A DNA stretch of 64,000 nucleotides. Source: DASXAI01 sp963798445 (GTDB lineage Bacteria; Actinomycetota; Acidimicrobiia; Acidimicrobiales; Ilumatobacteraceae). A program made the translations under genes and the position numbers. Shown here one piece after another: positions 25,745 to 34,240 of this stretch. Position 1 is the stretch's first letter. The number at the start of each line of letters is the position of its first letter. Under the pieces are notes generated by a model. That model searched no databases. It saw only the letters and a list, made by a program, of their open reading frames with translations, and was not told the DNA's origin. The stretch is from positions 124,001 through 188,000 of the forward strand of contig CAWCTH010000003.1 of NCBI GenBank assembly GCA_963798445.1, written 5' to 3'.

Positions 25745-27003
25745 GATCCGTCGAACGGCAGCAGCCGGCCGTCGGGGCCGTGCAGCGCCAGCCCGCTGGC
25801 CAGCACCGCCACCCTCGCGTCGCCGGCCAGCTCAGCCAGCACGGCGTCGGTCACCCACAGCTCGCGGCACCGCAGGGTGTCGACGATGCGCGCCGCCCGC
25901 ACCGCTGCCGTGTCCACCACGCCGGCCCCCCGCAGGCACAGGGCCCACGCGTCGCGATCGTCGGTCGCCACGACCGGCAACTTCCCGCGCAGCAGGAACC
26001 CCGACGTCACCACGTTGGTGCGGGTCACCTCGTGGTCGACGGCGTCGGCGAAGCGGCGCGTCACCACGTCGGCCAGGCCCATGCCGGTGGCGTTGCCGTG
26101 CGAGGCCGCCGTCAGCCCGTGGCACGCGATCATGCCGATGCACGGCGACAGGGGCTCAGGCTCGCCGGCGATCATGATGCGACCGATGACGTTGGTGTCC
26201 ATGCCGACGCCGCTGATGTCCTTGCCCATCCGGTCGACCAGCAGGACGTCGAGCGCGTCGACCGGCAGGCGCGCCAGGTGGGCGCCCGCCAGGGCCAGCA
26301 GCTCCGGCTCGACGTCAGCGATGCGGCCTGCGGGCACCGCCGTCACGGCCATGGTGCGCTCCTGGCCGTTCTCCACGATGGCCACGCCGAGCACGACGTT
26401 GCTGTGACGCAACACCTGGTGGGCGACGAGCGGCATCAGCTCGCGCAGACCTCGCGTGCCGTGGGCGTGGAGCACCTCGGCCTGCTCCCGCTTGCCGAGC
26501 CCGATGGCCACCATCTTCATGAGGCCGCTCTCGTAGGGCCCGTGGAAGTCGGTGTGGGGTTTCACCCGGTTGACCACGATGGTGGCGGCGGCCGACGCCG
26601 CGGCGGCGGCCGTCACGACCGGCACCGGGCAGTCGTCGGCTGGGAGCTCGACCACGTCCATCGACGACCGGATGGCGCAGCCCGTGTGCGTCGCACCCAG
26701 TCCGTAGGCCTCCAGGACCGCCTGCTGGCCCTCGGCGGTGGCGCCGCCATGGCTTCCCATGGCGGGCACCAGGAACGGCACCGCGCCCTGCCGTCGAACC
26801 CAGGCGATCACCCGCCCCACGACCTCGGTGAGGTCGTGCAACCCTCGCGACCCCACGGCGATGGCGATCCGATCACCGGGTCGGAACCGCACCTGGCAAC
26901 GGGCGAGCGCGTCGTCGGTGGCGTCGGCCACATCGGCCAGGACCGGTTCGTCGAACCGGACGCGGACCCGGTGGAAGGCCACCTCCGGCGCCGCACCCGT
27001 CAT
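25741..27003 (-). CDS. LarA-like nickel-pincer racemase/epimerase family protein (DUF2088)
   Basis: A 420-aa protein of the lactate racemase LarA family. Catalytic or ligand positions expected in LarA are present: His in GSHGGATAEG (about 84), His in KPHTDFHG, Lys in GLMKMVAIGLGKREQ and His in EVLHAHG. LarA uses a nickel-pincer nucleotide made by LarB, LarC and LarE, none of which is in the window. Family members epimerise various 2-hydroxy acids. First gene of a three-gene overlapping operon with a C4-acid kinase and a PdxA-like dehydrogenase, so an aldonate epimerase role is the natural inference. ATG start with TACGGT six bases upstream. Confidence 0.85.
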   Translation of the reverse strand: MTGAAPEVAFHRVRVRFDEPVLADVADATDDALARCQVRFRPGDRIAIAVGSRGLHDLTEVVGRVIAWVRRQGAVPFLVPAMGSHGGATAEGQQAVLEAYGLGATHTGCAIRSSMDVVELPADDCPVPVVTAAAAASAAATIVVNRVKPHTDFHGPYESGLMKMVAIGLGKREQAEVLHAHGTRGLRELMPLVAHQVLRHSNVVLGVAIVENGQERTMAVTAVPAGRIADVEPELLALAGAHLARLPVDALDVLLVDRMGKDISGVGMDTNVIGRIMIAGEPEPLSPCIGMIACHGLTAASHGNATGMGLADVVTRRFADAVDHEVTRTNVVTSGFLLRGKLPVVATDDRDAWALCLRGAGVVDTAAVRAARIVDTLRCRELWVTDAVLAELAGDARVAVLASGLALHGPDGRLLPFDGS

Positions 27004-27009
27004 GACAGC

Positions 27010-27015
27010 ACCGTA
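27010..27015 (-). promoter_or_regulatory. -10-like box of a leaderless promoter (racemase operon)
   Basis: TACGGT on the minus strand, six bases before the ATG at 27003. Confidence 0.5.
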
Positions 27016-27059
27016 ATCCCGCCGTCGCCGTCAAGGTCTGGAGGCCCGCCCTCCCGGGG

Positions 27060-27065
27060 TACCGT
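27060..27065 (+). promoter_or_regulatory. -10-like box of a leaderless promoter (63-aa membrane protein)
   Basis: TACCGT, then six bases, then the ATG at 27072. With 27010-27015 it makes a compact 68-bp divergent promoter region. Confidence 0.5.
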
Positions 27066-27071
27066 CCGGCG

Positions 27072-27263
27072 ATGACACCGTCCGATCCCGTCGTCGAAGC
27101 CGTGCCGCCGAACGTGCAGGTCTACGAAACCGATCCGGCCGCCGTCGTCGGAGCCGCCCTTGACCGCCAGAGGGGGCGGCGGCTCCCGTTCGTCCTGGTC
27201 GGTCTCCTGGTGTTGACCCTGGCCTTCGCCTTCGCCCGCCGGCGCCGCGCCAGTCGAAGCTGA
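27072..27263 (+). CDS. Small single-pass membrane protein, function unknown
   Basis: A 63-aa protein: an acidic N-terminal half, then one transmembrane helix (LPFVLVGLLVLTLAFAFA, residues about 38-55) and a basic tail RRRRASRS, which predicts an inside C-terminus. No family recognised. The start is supported by TACCGT six bases upstream. Confidence 0.6.
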   Translation: MTPSDPVVEAVPPNVQVYETDPAAVVGAALDRQRGRRLPFVLVGLLVLTLAFAFARRRRASRS

Positions 27264-27307
27264 CCCACGCCCGGACGGGGCGCCCAGGTGCAGATGGGCC
27301 GCTCCGT

Positions 27308-27313
27308 TAGGTT
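27308..27313 (+). promoter_or_regulatory. -10-like box of a leaderless promoter (glycosyltransferase)
   Basis: TAGGTT eight bases before the ATG at 27322; no Shine-Dalgarno. Confidence 0.4.
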
Positions 27314-27321
27314 CGTGCCCG

Positions 27322-28497
27322 ATGGCTCGCTGGCGTTGGCTGCTCGGCGCGCTGCTTGCGATCCACGTCGTCGCCGGCGTGCACGTCATCATGGCGACCG
27401 ACTGGGAGCAGCCGTCGTTCACCACCGGCGACCACCTGCAGTACCGCCAGCTCGTGGCGGCCGACGGCTGGCCCTACCGGGACAAGACGGTGGCCTTCCC
27501 GCCGGTGAGCTACCTCGCCTTCGAGGTGGTCGAGCGCTACGGCGACGCCACGACCGGCGGGCGGCTGCTGGTGATCACCCAGCTGGCCGCCGACCTCGTC
27601 GTCGCCGGCGCCCTCGCCGCCGGATGGGGTCGCCGGGCGGCCATCACCTGGTTGGCGCTCCTGTTGCCACTGCTGTGGGACGGCTGGGTCCTGGCCCGCA
27701 TCGACCTGCTCTCGGTGGCGCTCGCCGTCGGCGGGTTGGCGCTCGTACGCCGGCGGGCCGAGACCGCCGGCGGCATCGCACTGGTGGCCTCCGCCCTCGC
27801 CAAGGTCTGGTCGGTGGCGCTCCTGCCCGGTCTCGTGGTGGAGGGCCAGCGCCGGGCCACCCGTGCCGCCGTCGTCAGCGCCGTCGTCGCCGGCGGGGCG
27901 TGGTTGCTGGTCGGTGGTGTCGGCGGGGTAACCGACGTGGTGTTCTTCGGCGGCTCGCGCGGCTGGCAGGTCGAGAGCACGGTGGGCGCGCTCACGTACG
28001 TCGTGACGGGCGGCCCACTGCGCGCCGAGGGCGGCGCCTGGCGCATCGGCACCGAGCCGTCGTGGGCCGGCACCGTGCTCGGGGTGGCCACGCTCGTCAC
28101 CATCGCTGCCGCCTGGATCCTGGCGGCGCGCCGGCCCGGTCCCCTCGCCCCCGACCGGGCCCGGCTGGCCGCCGTGGGGGCGGTGATGGTGCTGGCGCCG
28201 GTGCTGTCGCCGCAGTACCTCGTGTGGCTGCTGCCGTTCGCCGCGGTGCTGCATGCCGACCGTCTGGTGGTGGCGCTGGCCGCCGCCGCCTCGGTCCTGA
28301 CGGCGGCGGTGGCCCACGCCTACGACGACTTCGTGGCTGGCTCGCCCTGGTGGGAGTGGACCGCCGTGGCCCGCAACGCCGTGCTCCTGGCCCTGGTCGC
28401 CGTCGCCTTCGTCGGGCTGGTGCGGCCCCGGCCGGCGTCCGTCACCGATGCCCCGACGGGCCGATGGCACCGCCGCGCCGGCCCGGTCCCAGCATGA
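27322..28497 (+). CDS. GT87/DUF2029-like polytopic membrane glycosyltransferase
   Basis: A 391-aa membrane protein with about nine or ten hydrophobic helices. After the first helix an extracytoplasmic loop carries a short acidic motif TTGDHLQYRQL and YRDKTVAFPPVSYL; the pairing of an acidic residue in the first loop with PP and a later SPQYLVWLLPF is the pattern of GT-C mannosyl/arabinosyltransferases that use polyprenyl-phosphate sugars. The acceptor is unknown; cell-envelope glycan or lipid is likely. The 3' end overlaps the opposite sarcosine-oxidase-like gene by 56 bp. Confidence 0.78.
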   Translation: MARWRWLLGALLAIHVVAGVHVIMATDWEQPSFTTGDHLQYRQLVAADGWPYRDKTVAFPPVSYLAFEVVERYGDATTGGRLLVITQLAADLVVAGALAAGWGRRAAITWLALLLPLLWDGWVLARIDLLSVALAVGGLALVRRRAETAGGIALVASALAKVWSVALLPGLVVEGQRRATRAAVVSAVVAGGAWLLVGGVGGVTDVVFFGGSRGWQVESTVGALTYVVTGGPLRAEGGAWRIGTEPSWAGTVLGVATLVTIAAAWILAARRPGPLAPDRARLAAVGAVMVLAPVLSPQYLVWLLPFAAVLHADRLVVALAAAASVLTAAVAHAYDDFVAGSPWWEWTAVARNAVLLALVAVAFVGLVRPRPASVTDAPTGRWHRRAGPVPA

Positions 28498-29563
28498 ACG
28501 GCCCTCCCGGGCCGGGCTCCCCGATCGCCATCGCCGCCAGGATGCGGCCGATCTCGGGGACGAACTTGAAGCCGTGGCCCGAGAACCCGGCACCCACCAC
28601 GAGCGGGCCGACCCGGTCGAGCACGAAGTCCTCCGACGGCGTCGACGTGTACAGGCAGGTCGTGGCGTCGACCGGCTCCGGGTCCACGCCTGGCAGCCAC
28701 TCCGACGCGTACGCCCGCAGGGCGGCGAGGCTGGCCGGGTCGACCTCGAACGAGCGGGTGTCGCCGGTCGTGATGGGGCCGGTGTGGTGCTCCCCCAGCT
28801 TCACCAGCCCCGACGGCCCGGGCAGGCCGTAGTGGCTGATGGAGTCGCGGTGGATGAACGACGGGAACGAATCCGTCGGGTCGCGGGGCTCGAAGAAGGC
28901 GACCCGTTCACAGGTCGTCGTGAGCAGCGGCAGGTCGGCGTGGCCGAACAGGAGCGGGCCAGCCCACGCACCGGCGGTCACGACGGCCACCGGCGCCACG
29001 TACCCCCCGGCCTCGGTGATCACCCGCACCCAGTCGTCGGCATGCACGAGCTGGGTGACCACCTCACGCGGATGCAGCTCGGCGCCGCGGCCGGCGGCGA
29101 GGGTTCGCAACGATTCGAGCGTCTCGGCCGCCCGTATGCGCCCGGCGCCCGGCTGGTGGAGCACCGCGGACGCGAAGCGCATGCCCGGCCAGCGGCGACG
29201 GGCATCCTCAGGCCCGAACCACTCCACGGCGACGCCCTCGCGCTGGCACGACGCGGCCATCACCTCCAGCTCGTCGAGGCGGCCATGATCGACGCAGCCG
29301 ATGCGGTCCACCAGCCGCCGCCCGGCGTCGGCCTCGAGCTGGCGCCAGCCCTCGTCGGCGGCGACGGCCAGACGCACGTAGGCGGCATCGGTGTAGCCGT
29401 AGCGGAAGATCCGCTCGGCGCCGTGGGACGCACCCCGATCGTGACCCAGCTCGAACTGCTCGAGCAGCACGACTCGGAGATCGGCGGCCGCCGCCCGCCA
29501 GGCGGTGGCGAGACCCATGGCCCCGCCACCGACGATCAGGAGGTCGGCGACCTGATCCCGCAC
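28442..29563 (-). CDS. Sarcosine oxidase / N-methyltryptophan oxidase-like FAD protein
   Basis: A 373-aa monomeric sarcosine-oxidase-type flavoprotein. Rossmann motif IVGGGAMGLATAW at residues 9-21, SHGAERIFRYGY (the conserved His-Arg-Arg set for the substrate carboxylate), and CLYTSTPSEDFVLD, whose Cys is the covalent FAD attachment site in this family; GAGFSGHGFKFVPEIG closes the flavin site. It oxidatively demethylates or deaminates N-methyl or secondary amino acids with formation of hydrogen peroxide. GTG start, one base after the acyl-CoA dehydrogenase stop, so the two are cotranscribed. Confidence 0.9.
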   Translation of the reverse strand: MRDQVADLLIVGGGAMGLATAWRAAAADLRVVLLEQFELGHDRGASHGAERIFRYGYTDAAYVRLAVAADEGWRQLEADAGRRLVDRIGCVDHGRLDELEVMAASCQREGVAVEWFGPEDARRRWPGMRFASAVLHQPGAGRIRAAETLESLRTLAAGRGAELHPREVVTQLVHADDWVRVITEAGGYVAPVAVVTAGAWAGPLLFGHADLPLLTTTCERVAFFEPRDPTDSFPSFIHRDSISHYGLPGPSGLVKLGEHHTGPITTGDTRSFEVDPASLAALRAYASEWLPGVDPEPVDATTCLYTSTPSEDFVLDRVGPLVVGAGFSGHGFKFVPEIGRILAAMAIGEPGPGGPFMLGPGRRGGAIGPSGHR

Positions 29564-29564
29564 C

Positions 29565-30833
29565 TCAGGGGCGAGCGAAGGGCACCGGCTCCGCCGACCC
29601 GAGCGACGGGTTCATGCGGAAGTCCGGGGCGTACTTCAGGATCTCGCGGCGGGCGATGGTCATCTTGTGGACTTCGTCGGGTCCGTCGGCGATGCGCAGC
29701 GTGCGCATGTGGGCGTACATCTCGGCCAGCGGGAAGTACTGGCTCACGCCGCCGGCCCCGTGGACTTGAATGGCCCGGTCGATGACCTTCAGCGCCATGT
29801 TCGGGATGGCGACCTTGATGCCGGAGATCTCCGTCGCCGCCGACTTGTTGCCGACGGTGTCCATGAGGTGGGCGGCGCGCAGCACGTACTCACGAGCCAT
29901 GTCGATCTCGATGCGCGACTCGGCGATCCAGTCCTGCACCAGGCCCTTCTGGGCGACCAGCGTGCCGAACGTCGTGCGCACCAGCGCCCGGCGCACCATG
30001 TACTCGAGGGCCCGCTCCGACACGCCGATGGCGCGCATGCAGTGGTGGATGCGGCCTGGGCCGAGGCGAGCCTGGGAGATGGCGAACCCCCCGCCCTCCT
30101 CGCCCAGCAGGTTGTCGACCGGGACCCGGACGTTCTCGTAGACGACCTCCGGATGGCCACCGCGGTCCTCGTAGCCGAAGACGTGCGGCGTGCGCTCGAA
30201 GGAGATGCCCGGCGTGTGCTTCGGCACCGCGATCATCGACTGCTGCAAGTGACGCGACGCGTTCGGGTCGGTCTTGCCCATGACGATGAACACCTTGCAG
30301 CGCTCGGCCAGCGCGCCGGAGGTGAACCACTTTCGGCCGTTGAGGACGTACTCGTCGCCGTCGCGCTCGATGCGCAGGCCGATGTTGGTGGCGTCCGACG
30401 ACGCCACGTCCGGCTCCGTCATCGAGAACGCCGAGCGGATCTCGCCCTCGAGCAGCGGCGCCAGGAACTCCTGCTTGATCCTGTCGGAGCCGTAGAGGTT
30501 GAGGATCTCCATGTTGCCGGTGTCGGGCGCGGCGCAGTTCAGCACCTCCGACGCGAAGGTCACCTTGCCCAGCTGCTCGGAGATGGGGGCGTAGTCCAGG
30601 TTCGACAGCTTGGTGCCCGGAGCGTCGGGCGAGAGGTGGGGCAGGAAGAGGTTCCACAGGCCACGCTCGCGGGCCGCCGCCTTGAGCTTGTCGAGGATGG
30701 GCGGCGTTTCCTGCTTGCCGATCTCCTGCTGTTGCTGCCGGTATTCGGCCTCATTCGGGTAGATGTGGTCGTCCATGAAGCTCTTGACCTCTTCGAGCGT
30801 GGCCAAGCCCTTCGCAGTGAACTCGTACGGCAT
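29565..30833 (-). CDS. Acyl-CoA dehydrogenase
   Basis: A 422-aa FAD acyl-CoA dehydrogenase. The middle-domain flavin/substrate block SAFSMTEPDVASSDATNI and RKWFTSGAL, plus C-terminal ARLGPGRIHHCMRAIG, IQVHGAGGVSQYFPL and RIADGPDEVH, mark the ACAD11/caiA-like branch in which the catalytic base lies in the last helices. It introduces a trans-2 double bond into an acyl-CoA and passes electrons to ETF. ATG start with GGAGGG upstream. First gene of a two-gene unit with the sarcosine-oxidase-like gene. Confidence 0.93.
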   Translation of the reverse strand: MPYEFTAKGLATLEEVKSFMDDHIYPNEAEYRQQQQEIGKQETPPILDKLKAAARERGLWNLFLPHLSPDAPGTKLSNLDYAPISEQLGKVTFASEVLNCAAPDTGNMEILNLYGSDRIKQEFLAPLLEGEIRSAFSMTEPDVASSDATNIGLRIERDGDEYVLNGRKWFTSGALAERCKVFIVMGKTDPNASRHLQQSMIAVPKHTPGISFERTPHVFGYEDRGGHPEVVYENVRVPVDNLLGEEGGGFAISQARLGPGRIHHCMRAIGVSERALEYMVRRALVRTTFGTLVAQKGLVQDWIAESRIEIDMAREYVLRAAHLMDTVGNKSAATEISGIKVAIPNMALKVIDRAIQVHGAGGVSQYFPLAEMYAHMRTLRIADGPDEVHKMTIARREILKYAPDFRMNPSLGSAEPVPFARP

Positions 30834-30956
30834 TGCGACCCTCCGTGCTCTCGCCTTCCCGGTGAGTCTCGCTCATGCGACGCCGGTGCAACGAAACCGG
30901 ACATCGAGGACACCGTTCTCGTTGACATTCCCGACCCCGCTGGTGAGCATCTGACC

Positions 30957-31667
30957 GTGACGCCAGCCGACGAAACCGTGCTCGACAACGTCGCGTGGCA
31001 CGCCCTGCGCACCGGTCACGCCCCGCTGGCCGAGGTCGCCGCCAGGGGTCGGGCGATGCGCTACCCGCCGGAGATGTCGGTGTTCGGGGCCGTCGACGGG
31101 CTCGGCCACGAGGACTGGGCGGCACTGGCCGACCTGGTCGGGCCGGGTGGCACCACCGTGCTGTTCCGGCGGGAGGTCGGGCCCGTCCCTGCGGGCTGGC
31201 GGATCGATCTGCAGGGCCGGGGCAACCAGTTCGTGGCCCCGTCGCTGCGCCCGCCCGAGCCCGCCGTCGCCCCGCCGATCGTGGCGCTCGGGCCGGATGA
31301 CGCCGAGCGCATGCTCGCCCTGGCCCTGCTGACCAGGCCGGGGCCCTTCGCGCTGCGCACCTCGGAGCTGGGCCACTTCTTCGGGGTGTTCGACGCCGGC
31401 GAGCTCGTCGCCATGGCCGGGGAGCGGTTCCAGCTCGACGGCTACACCGAGATCAGCGCGGTGTGCACCCACCCGTCGGCCCGCGGCCGCGGCCTGGCGG
31501 CGCACCTCACCCATCACGTCGCCACCCAGATCAGGGAGCGCGGGGCCGTACCGTTCCTGCACGTCGCCGCGACCAACGACGGCGCCCGTCGGGTCTACGA
31601 GCGCCTCGGCTTCACCCTCCGCACGCCCGTCGAGTTCGTCGTCGTCACCCTCCAGGAGAAGCCATGA
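30957..31667 (+). CDS. GNAT family N-acetyltransferase
   Basis: A 236-aa acetyltransferase. The C-terminal half is the GNAT domain: FFGVFDAGELVAMAGER, ISAVCTHPSARGRGLAAHL (the R-G-x-G pyrophosphate loop) and NDGARRVYERLGF. The first 120 residues are a family-specific N-terminal domain. GTG at 30957 is the first usable start in frame; no clear Shine-Dalgarno or -10, so it is uncertain. The stop overlaps the ATG of the YceI gene (ATGA). Confidence 0.85.
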   Translation: MTPADETVLDNVAWHALRTGHAPLAEVAARGRAMRYPPEMSVFGAVDGLGHEDWAALADLVGPGGTTVLFRREVGPVPAGWRIDLQGRGNQFVAPSLRPPEPAVAPPIVALGPDDAERMLALALLTRPGPFALRTSELGHFFGVFDAGELVAMAGERFQLDGYTEISAVCTHPSARGRGLAAHLTHHVATQIRERGAVPFLHVAATNDGARRVYERLGFTLRTPVEFVVVTLQEKP

Positions 31668-32246
31668 CCGACCCCAGCCCCGCCACCCGGACCGTCGACG
31701 GCGTGAACGTCCCCATCCCGGGCGACTGGGTCATCGACCCCCTCCACACCAGCCTCGCCTTCGAGACGCGCCACTTCGTGGTGACCCGGATGCGGGGACG
31801 GTTCCGCCACGGCCGCGGCGTCATCCACGTCGCGCCCCGGCCCGAGGACTCCAGCGTGGTGGTCACCATCGACGCCTCCACCATCGACACCGTCCACCCG
31901 AAGGCCGACGAGCACCTGCGCAGCGACATGTTCCTGGATGTCGAGCGCTACCCCACCATCACCTTCGCGCAGCACCGCCGTGCGCCACATCGACGGCGAC
32001 CGCTGGGCCGTCACCGGCGATCTCAGCATCCACGGCGTCACCAAGGAGGTGACGCTGGACGCCACCTTCAACGGCGCCCTGCCCGCCGGCAAGGTGGCCC
32101 AGGCCAAGCTGGGATTCACCGCCACGACCGAGATCGACCGGCGTGACTTCGGCATCACCAAGAACTTCCCGCTACCGGGCACCGAGGGTTTCATCGTCGG
32201 CAACGAGGTCCTCATCACGATCGACGTCGAAGCCGACCTGCCGTAA
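31664..32246 (+). pseudogene. YceI family protein, frameshifted
   Basis: YceI-family lipocalin-like protein of about 193 aa that binds polyisoprenoid lipids in characterised members. The first frame (31664 to about 31970) gives GDWVIDPLHTSLAFETRHF, the RGRF strand and RSDMFLDVERYPTITFA; the +1 frame continues STAVRHIDGDRWAVTGDLSIHGVTKEV and LGFTATTEIDRRDFGI to a stop at 32246. One extra base near 31968-31973 (context TTCGCGCAGC) accounts for the break. Both halves are well conserved, so a sequencing indel or a very recent mutation is likely. No signal peptide, hence the cytoplasmic actinobacterial type. Coupled to the GNAT gene by ATGA. Confidence 0.85.
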
Positions 32247-32326
32247 TTTCTGGCTCGGCTTCGCCTCGCGCTCGCTTCGCTCGGACAATCGGTTCTTCGT
32301 CGGCACGGCGCCGCACTGCGACGCCA

Positions 32327-32343
32327 GCGGACCGTCGGTCCGC
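32327..32343 (+). terminator. Terminator-like hairpin
   Basis: GCGGACC-GTC-GGTCCGC, a perfect 7-bp stem with a three-base loop between the convergent YceI and BTAD-regulator genes. Short and without a U-tract; the rest of 32247-32432 holds no recognised gene. Confidence 0.4.
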
Positions 32344-32432
32344 CGCCCGGCCGTTGAGCCAACTGACGCGCTTTTCGGTCAACTATGACACTGAGCGGAC
32401 ATCAGTTCGCTCAAGAGGTCACGCTGGCCCGC

Positions 32433-33074
32433 TCAGTCACACAGCCGGGAGAACGCCATCAGCTCCTCGTCCAGGTCGTCCTCCAGCAACCCGAGCTGCG
32501 CCGTCCAGGCCGCCTCGATCAGGTTCCCCCCGTCACGGCACAGCAGCGAGAGCCGCTTGACGGCGTCGATGTGGGCGTGACGCAGGAACCGTCGCCGCGG
32601 CTCGGCCCAGTCGCAGTAGCGCGCCTCGGGCAGCAACTCGCCCCGATACAGAGCGATCCCTTGCCGGTACAGATCGATGGCGGCACCGGCGTGATCCTCG
32701 TCGAGGCGGTGGGCCGACTGGAGCAGCTCGGTGAACACCACGACGTCGACCCATCCGATCAGGTTCGGGTCGATCCGGTACGCACCGCAGCGGTGCCGCA
32801 CGATGTCACGGCAGCCGAAGGCGCGACGGATGCCGGTGATGGCGACGTTGAGGTTGTTCCGCCCGCGTGCCACGTCGAAGTCGGGCCAACCCACATCGAT
32901 GAGGACGTCGCGGGGCACCGGCCCGCCCGCCAGCAGCAGGTACTGGAACACCGACCGGCAGCGACCCACGAGGTTCTCGGTGACGTCGCGCCCGTTGAAC
33001 CGGACGTGGAAGGAGCCGAGCATCTCAACGTGCAGGCCGGTCGGGCCGGAGCAGCCCGAGCGCCGATCTTCCAT
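32433..33074 (-). CDS. BTAD-domain (SARP-like) transcriptional regulator
   Basis: A 213-aa regulator. Residues about 15-100 form an OmpR-like winged helix (LHVEMLGSFHVRFNGRDV, RCRSVFQYLLLAGGPVPRDVLIDVGWPDFDVARGRNNLNVAITGIRRAFG), followed by the BTAD helical domain (LLQSAHRLDEDHAGAAIDLYRQGIALYRGELLPE). It is shorter than antibiotic-pathway SARPs, lacking C-terminal ATPase or TPR regions. Start uncertain: the ATG at 33074 is preferred over 33143 because the extra residues are not domain-like. Its target is unknown; no secondary-metabolite cluster is visible. Confidence 0.82.
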   Translation of the reverse strand: MEDRRSGCSGPTGLHVEMLGSFHVRFNGRDVTENLVGRCRSVFQYLLLAGGPVPRDVLIDVGWPDFDVARGRNNLNVAITGIRRAFGCRDIVRHRCGAYRIDPNLIGWVDVVVFTELLQSAHRLDEDHAGAAIDLYRQGIALYRGELLPEARYCDWAEPRRRFLRHAHIDAVKRLSLLCRDGGNLIEAAWTAQLGLLEDDLDEELMAFSRLCD

Positions 33075-33146
33075 CAGGGCAAGGTCGAGCACCACGCCCA
33101 GAATGAGGCACCACCGCGCCCCGAGATACACCGGTGGTCGCATGTC

Positions 33147-34094
33147 TCAGTGGTAGAGGGCGGCGAGCTCACCGGCCAGGCGAGCCAGCCGCGCCCGCAC
33201 CTCGGGTGGTTCGAGCACCTCCACGTCGGCGCCGAAGCCGGCGATCTCGCCGGCCAGCGACCCGATGCTGTGGCCTCGAAGCTCCACCTCGACCCGACCG
33301 TCGTCGCCGGGCGGCCCGATCCGGACCCGGTTCCCGAACGCCATCCGCAGGATGCCCACGATGCTCGCCGACGCCGTCGCGCGGGCCTGGACGGGAGCCC
33401 GGCGCTGGTCGACCTCGTCGGAGATCAACCGCCACGCCTCGGCCAGCACGAAGCCCGGCGGCCGCACGACCGGCTCACCCGTGGGCGAGACGGAGGTGAC
33501 CCGATCGACGCGGAAGGTGCGCAGTCCCCGCGCCGTGTCGGCCACGAGGTACCACGCCGTGCCCTTGGTGGCCAGCCCGAGCGGGTGCACCACGCGGGTG
33601 CTGGCGGTCCGGTCACGGGCGACGTAGCCGAGCGCGACCTGCTCGCCGGCCACCACGGCCCGCTGCACGGCGTCGAGGTGGGAGGGAACGGGACGGGGCC
33701 GAGACGGTTGATCCCACCCCGTCGGGTCCACCACGACGGCCGTCGACGCCGCCTCGGCGGCATCTCGCATCGGTTCGGGCAAGGCCCGGACCAACTTCCG
33801 CAGGGCCGCCTTCACCTCGGGCGTGGCCGCCGACGAGGGTCCGGCCACCAGGAACAGCGCCCGCGCCTCGGCCGCGTTCAGCCCGCTCAGGTCGGTGCGC
33901 CCCCCGCCGGCGAGCTGCCAGCCGCCGTTGCGGCCCTGGCGGGAGTAGATGGGTACGCCGGCCATGCCCAGGGCGTCGAGGTCACGCCGCGCGGTGCGTT
34001 CGGAGACCTCCAGCTCCGCCGCCACCTCGGCCGCCGTCACTTGGCCGCGGGCCTGCAGCATCAGCAAGATGGCCACCAGCCGATCGGCACGCAC
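33147..34094 (-). CDS. WYL-domain transcriptional regulator (DeoR-type HTH)
   Basis: A 315-aa regulator. The N-terminal helix-turn-helix RLVAILLMLQARGQVTAAEVAAELEVSERTARRDLDALG is followed by the WYL domain (GLATKGTAWYLVADTARGLRTFRVDRV, residues about 190-235), which senses nucleic-acid or nucleotide ligands in studied members, and a WCX C-terminal part. GTG at 34094 is six bases after CACCAT, a plausible -10, and the upstream extension is not homologous. WYL regulators often control DNA-damage or phage-defence genes, though none is adjacent. Confidence 0.9.
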   Translation of the reverse strand: MRADRLVAILLMLQARGQVTAAEVAAELEVSERTARRDLDALGMAGVPIYSRQGRNGGWQLAGGGRTDLSGLNAAEARALFLVAGPSSAATPEVKAALRKLVRALPEPMRDAAEAASTAVVVDPTGWDQPSRPRPVPSHLDAVQRAVVAGEQVALGYVARDRTASTRVVHPLGLATKGTAWYLVADTARGLRTFRVDRVTSVSPTGEPVVRPPGFVLAEAWRLISDEVDQRRAPVQARATASASIVGILRMAFGNRVRIGPPGDDGRVEVELRGHSIGSLAGEIAGFGADVEVLEPPEVRARLARLAGELAALYH

Positions 34095-34240
34095 CCCGTC
34101 ATGGTGCCACCTGAACCGGTCACGGTGTGGCCGGTTCCACGCTCGTTTGGGCGTAGCCCTGCGAGCACCAACTATGGTCCGGCGAGCCAGAGGGGCAACG
34201 AGCTCGCGAAGCGACGCATCACAGGAAATTGGAGGCGACC

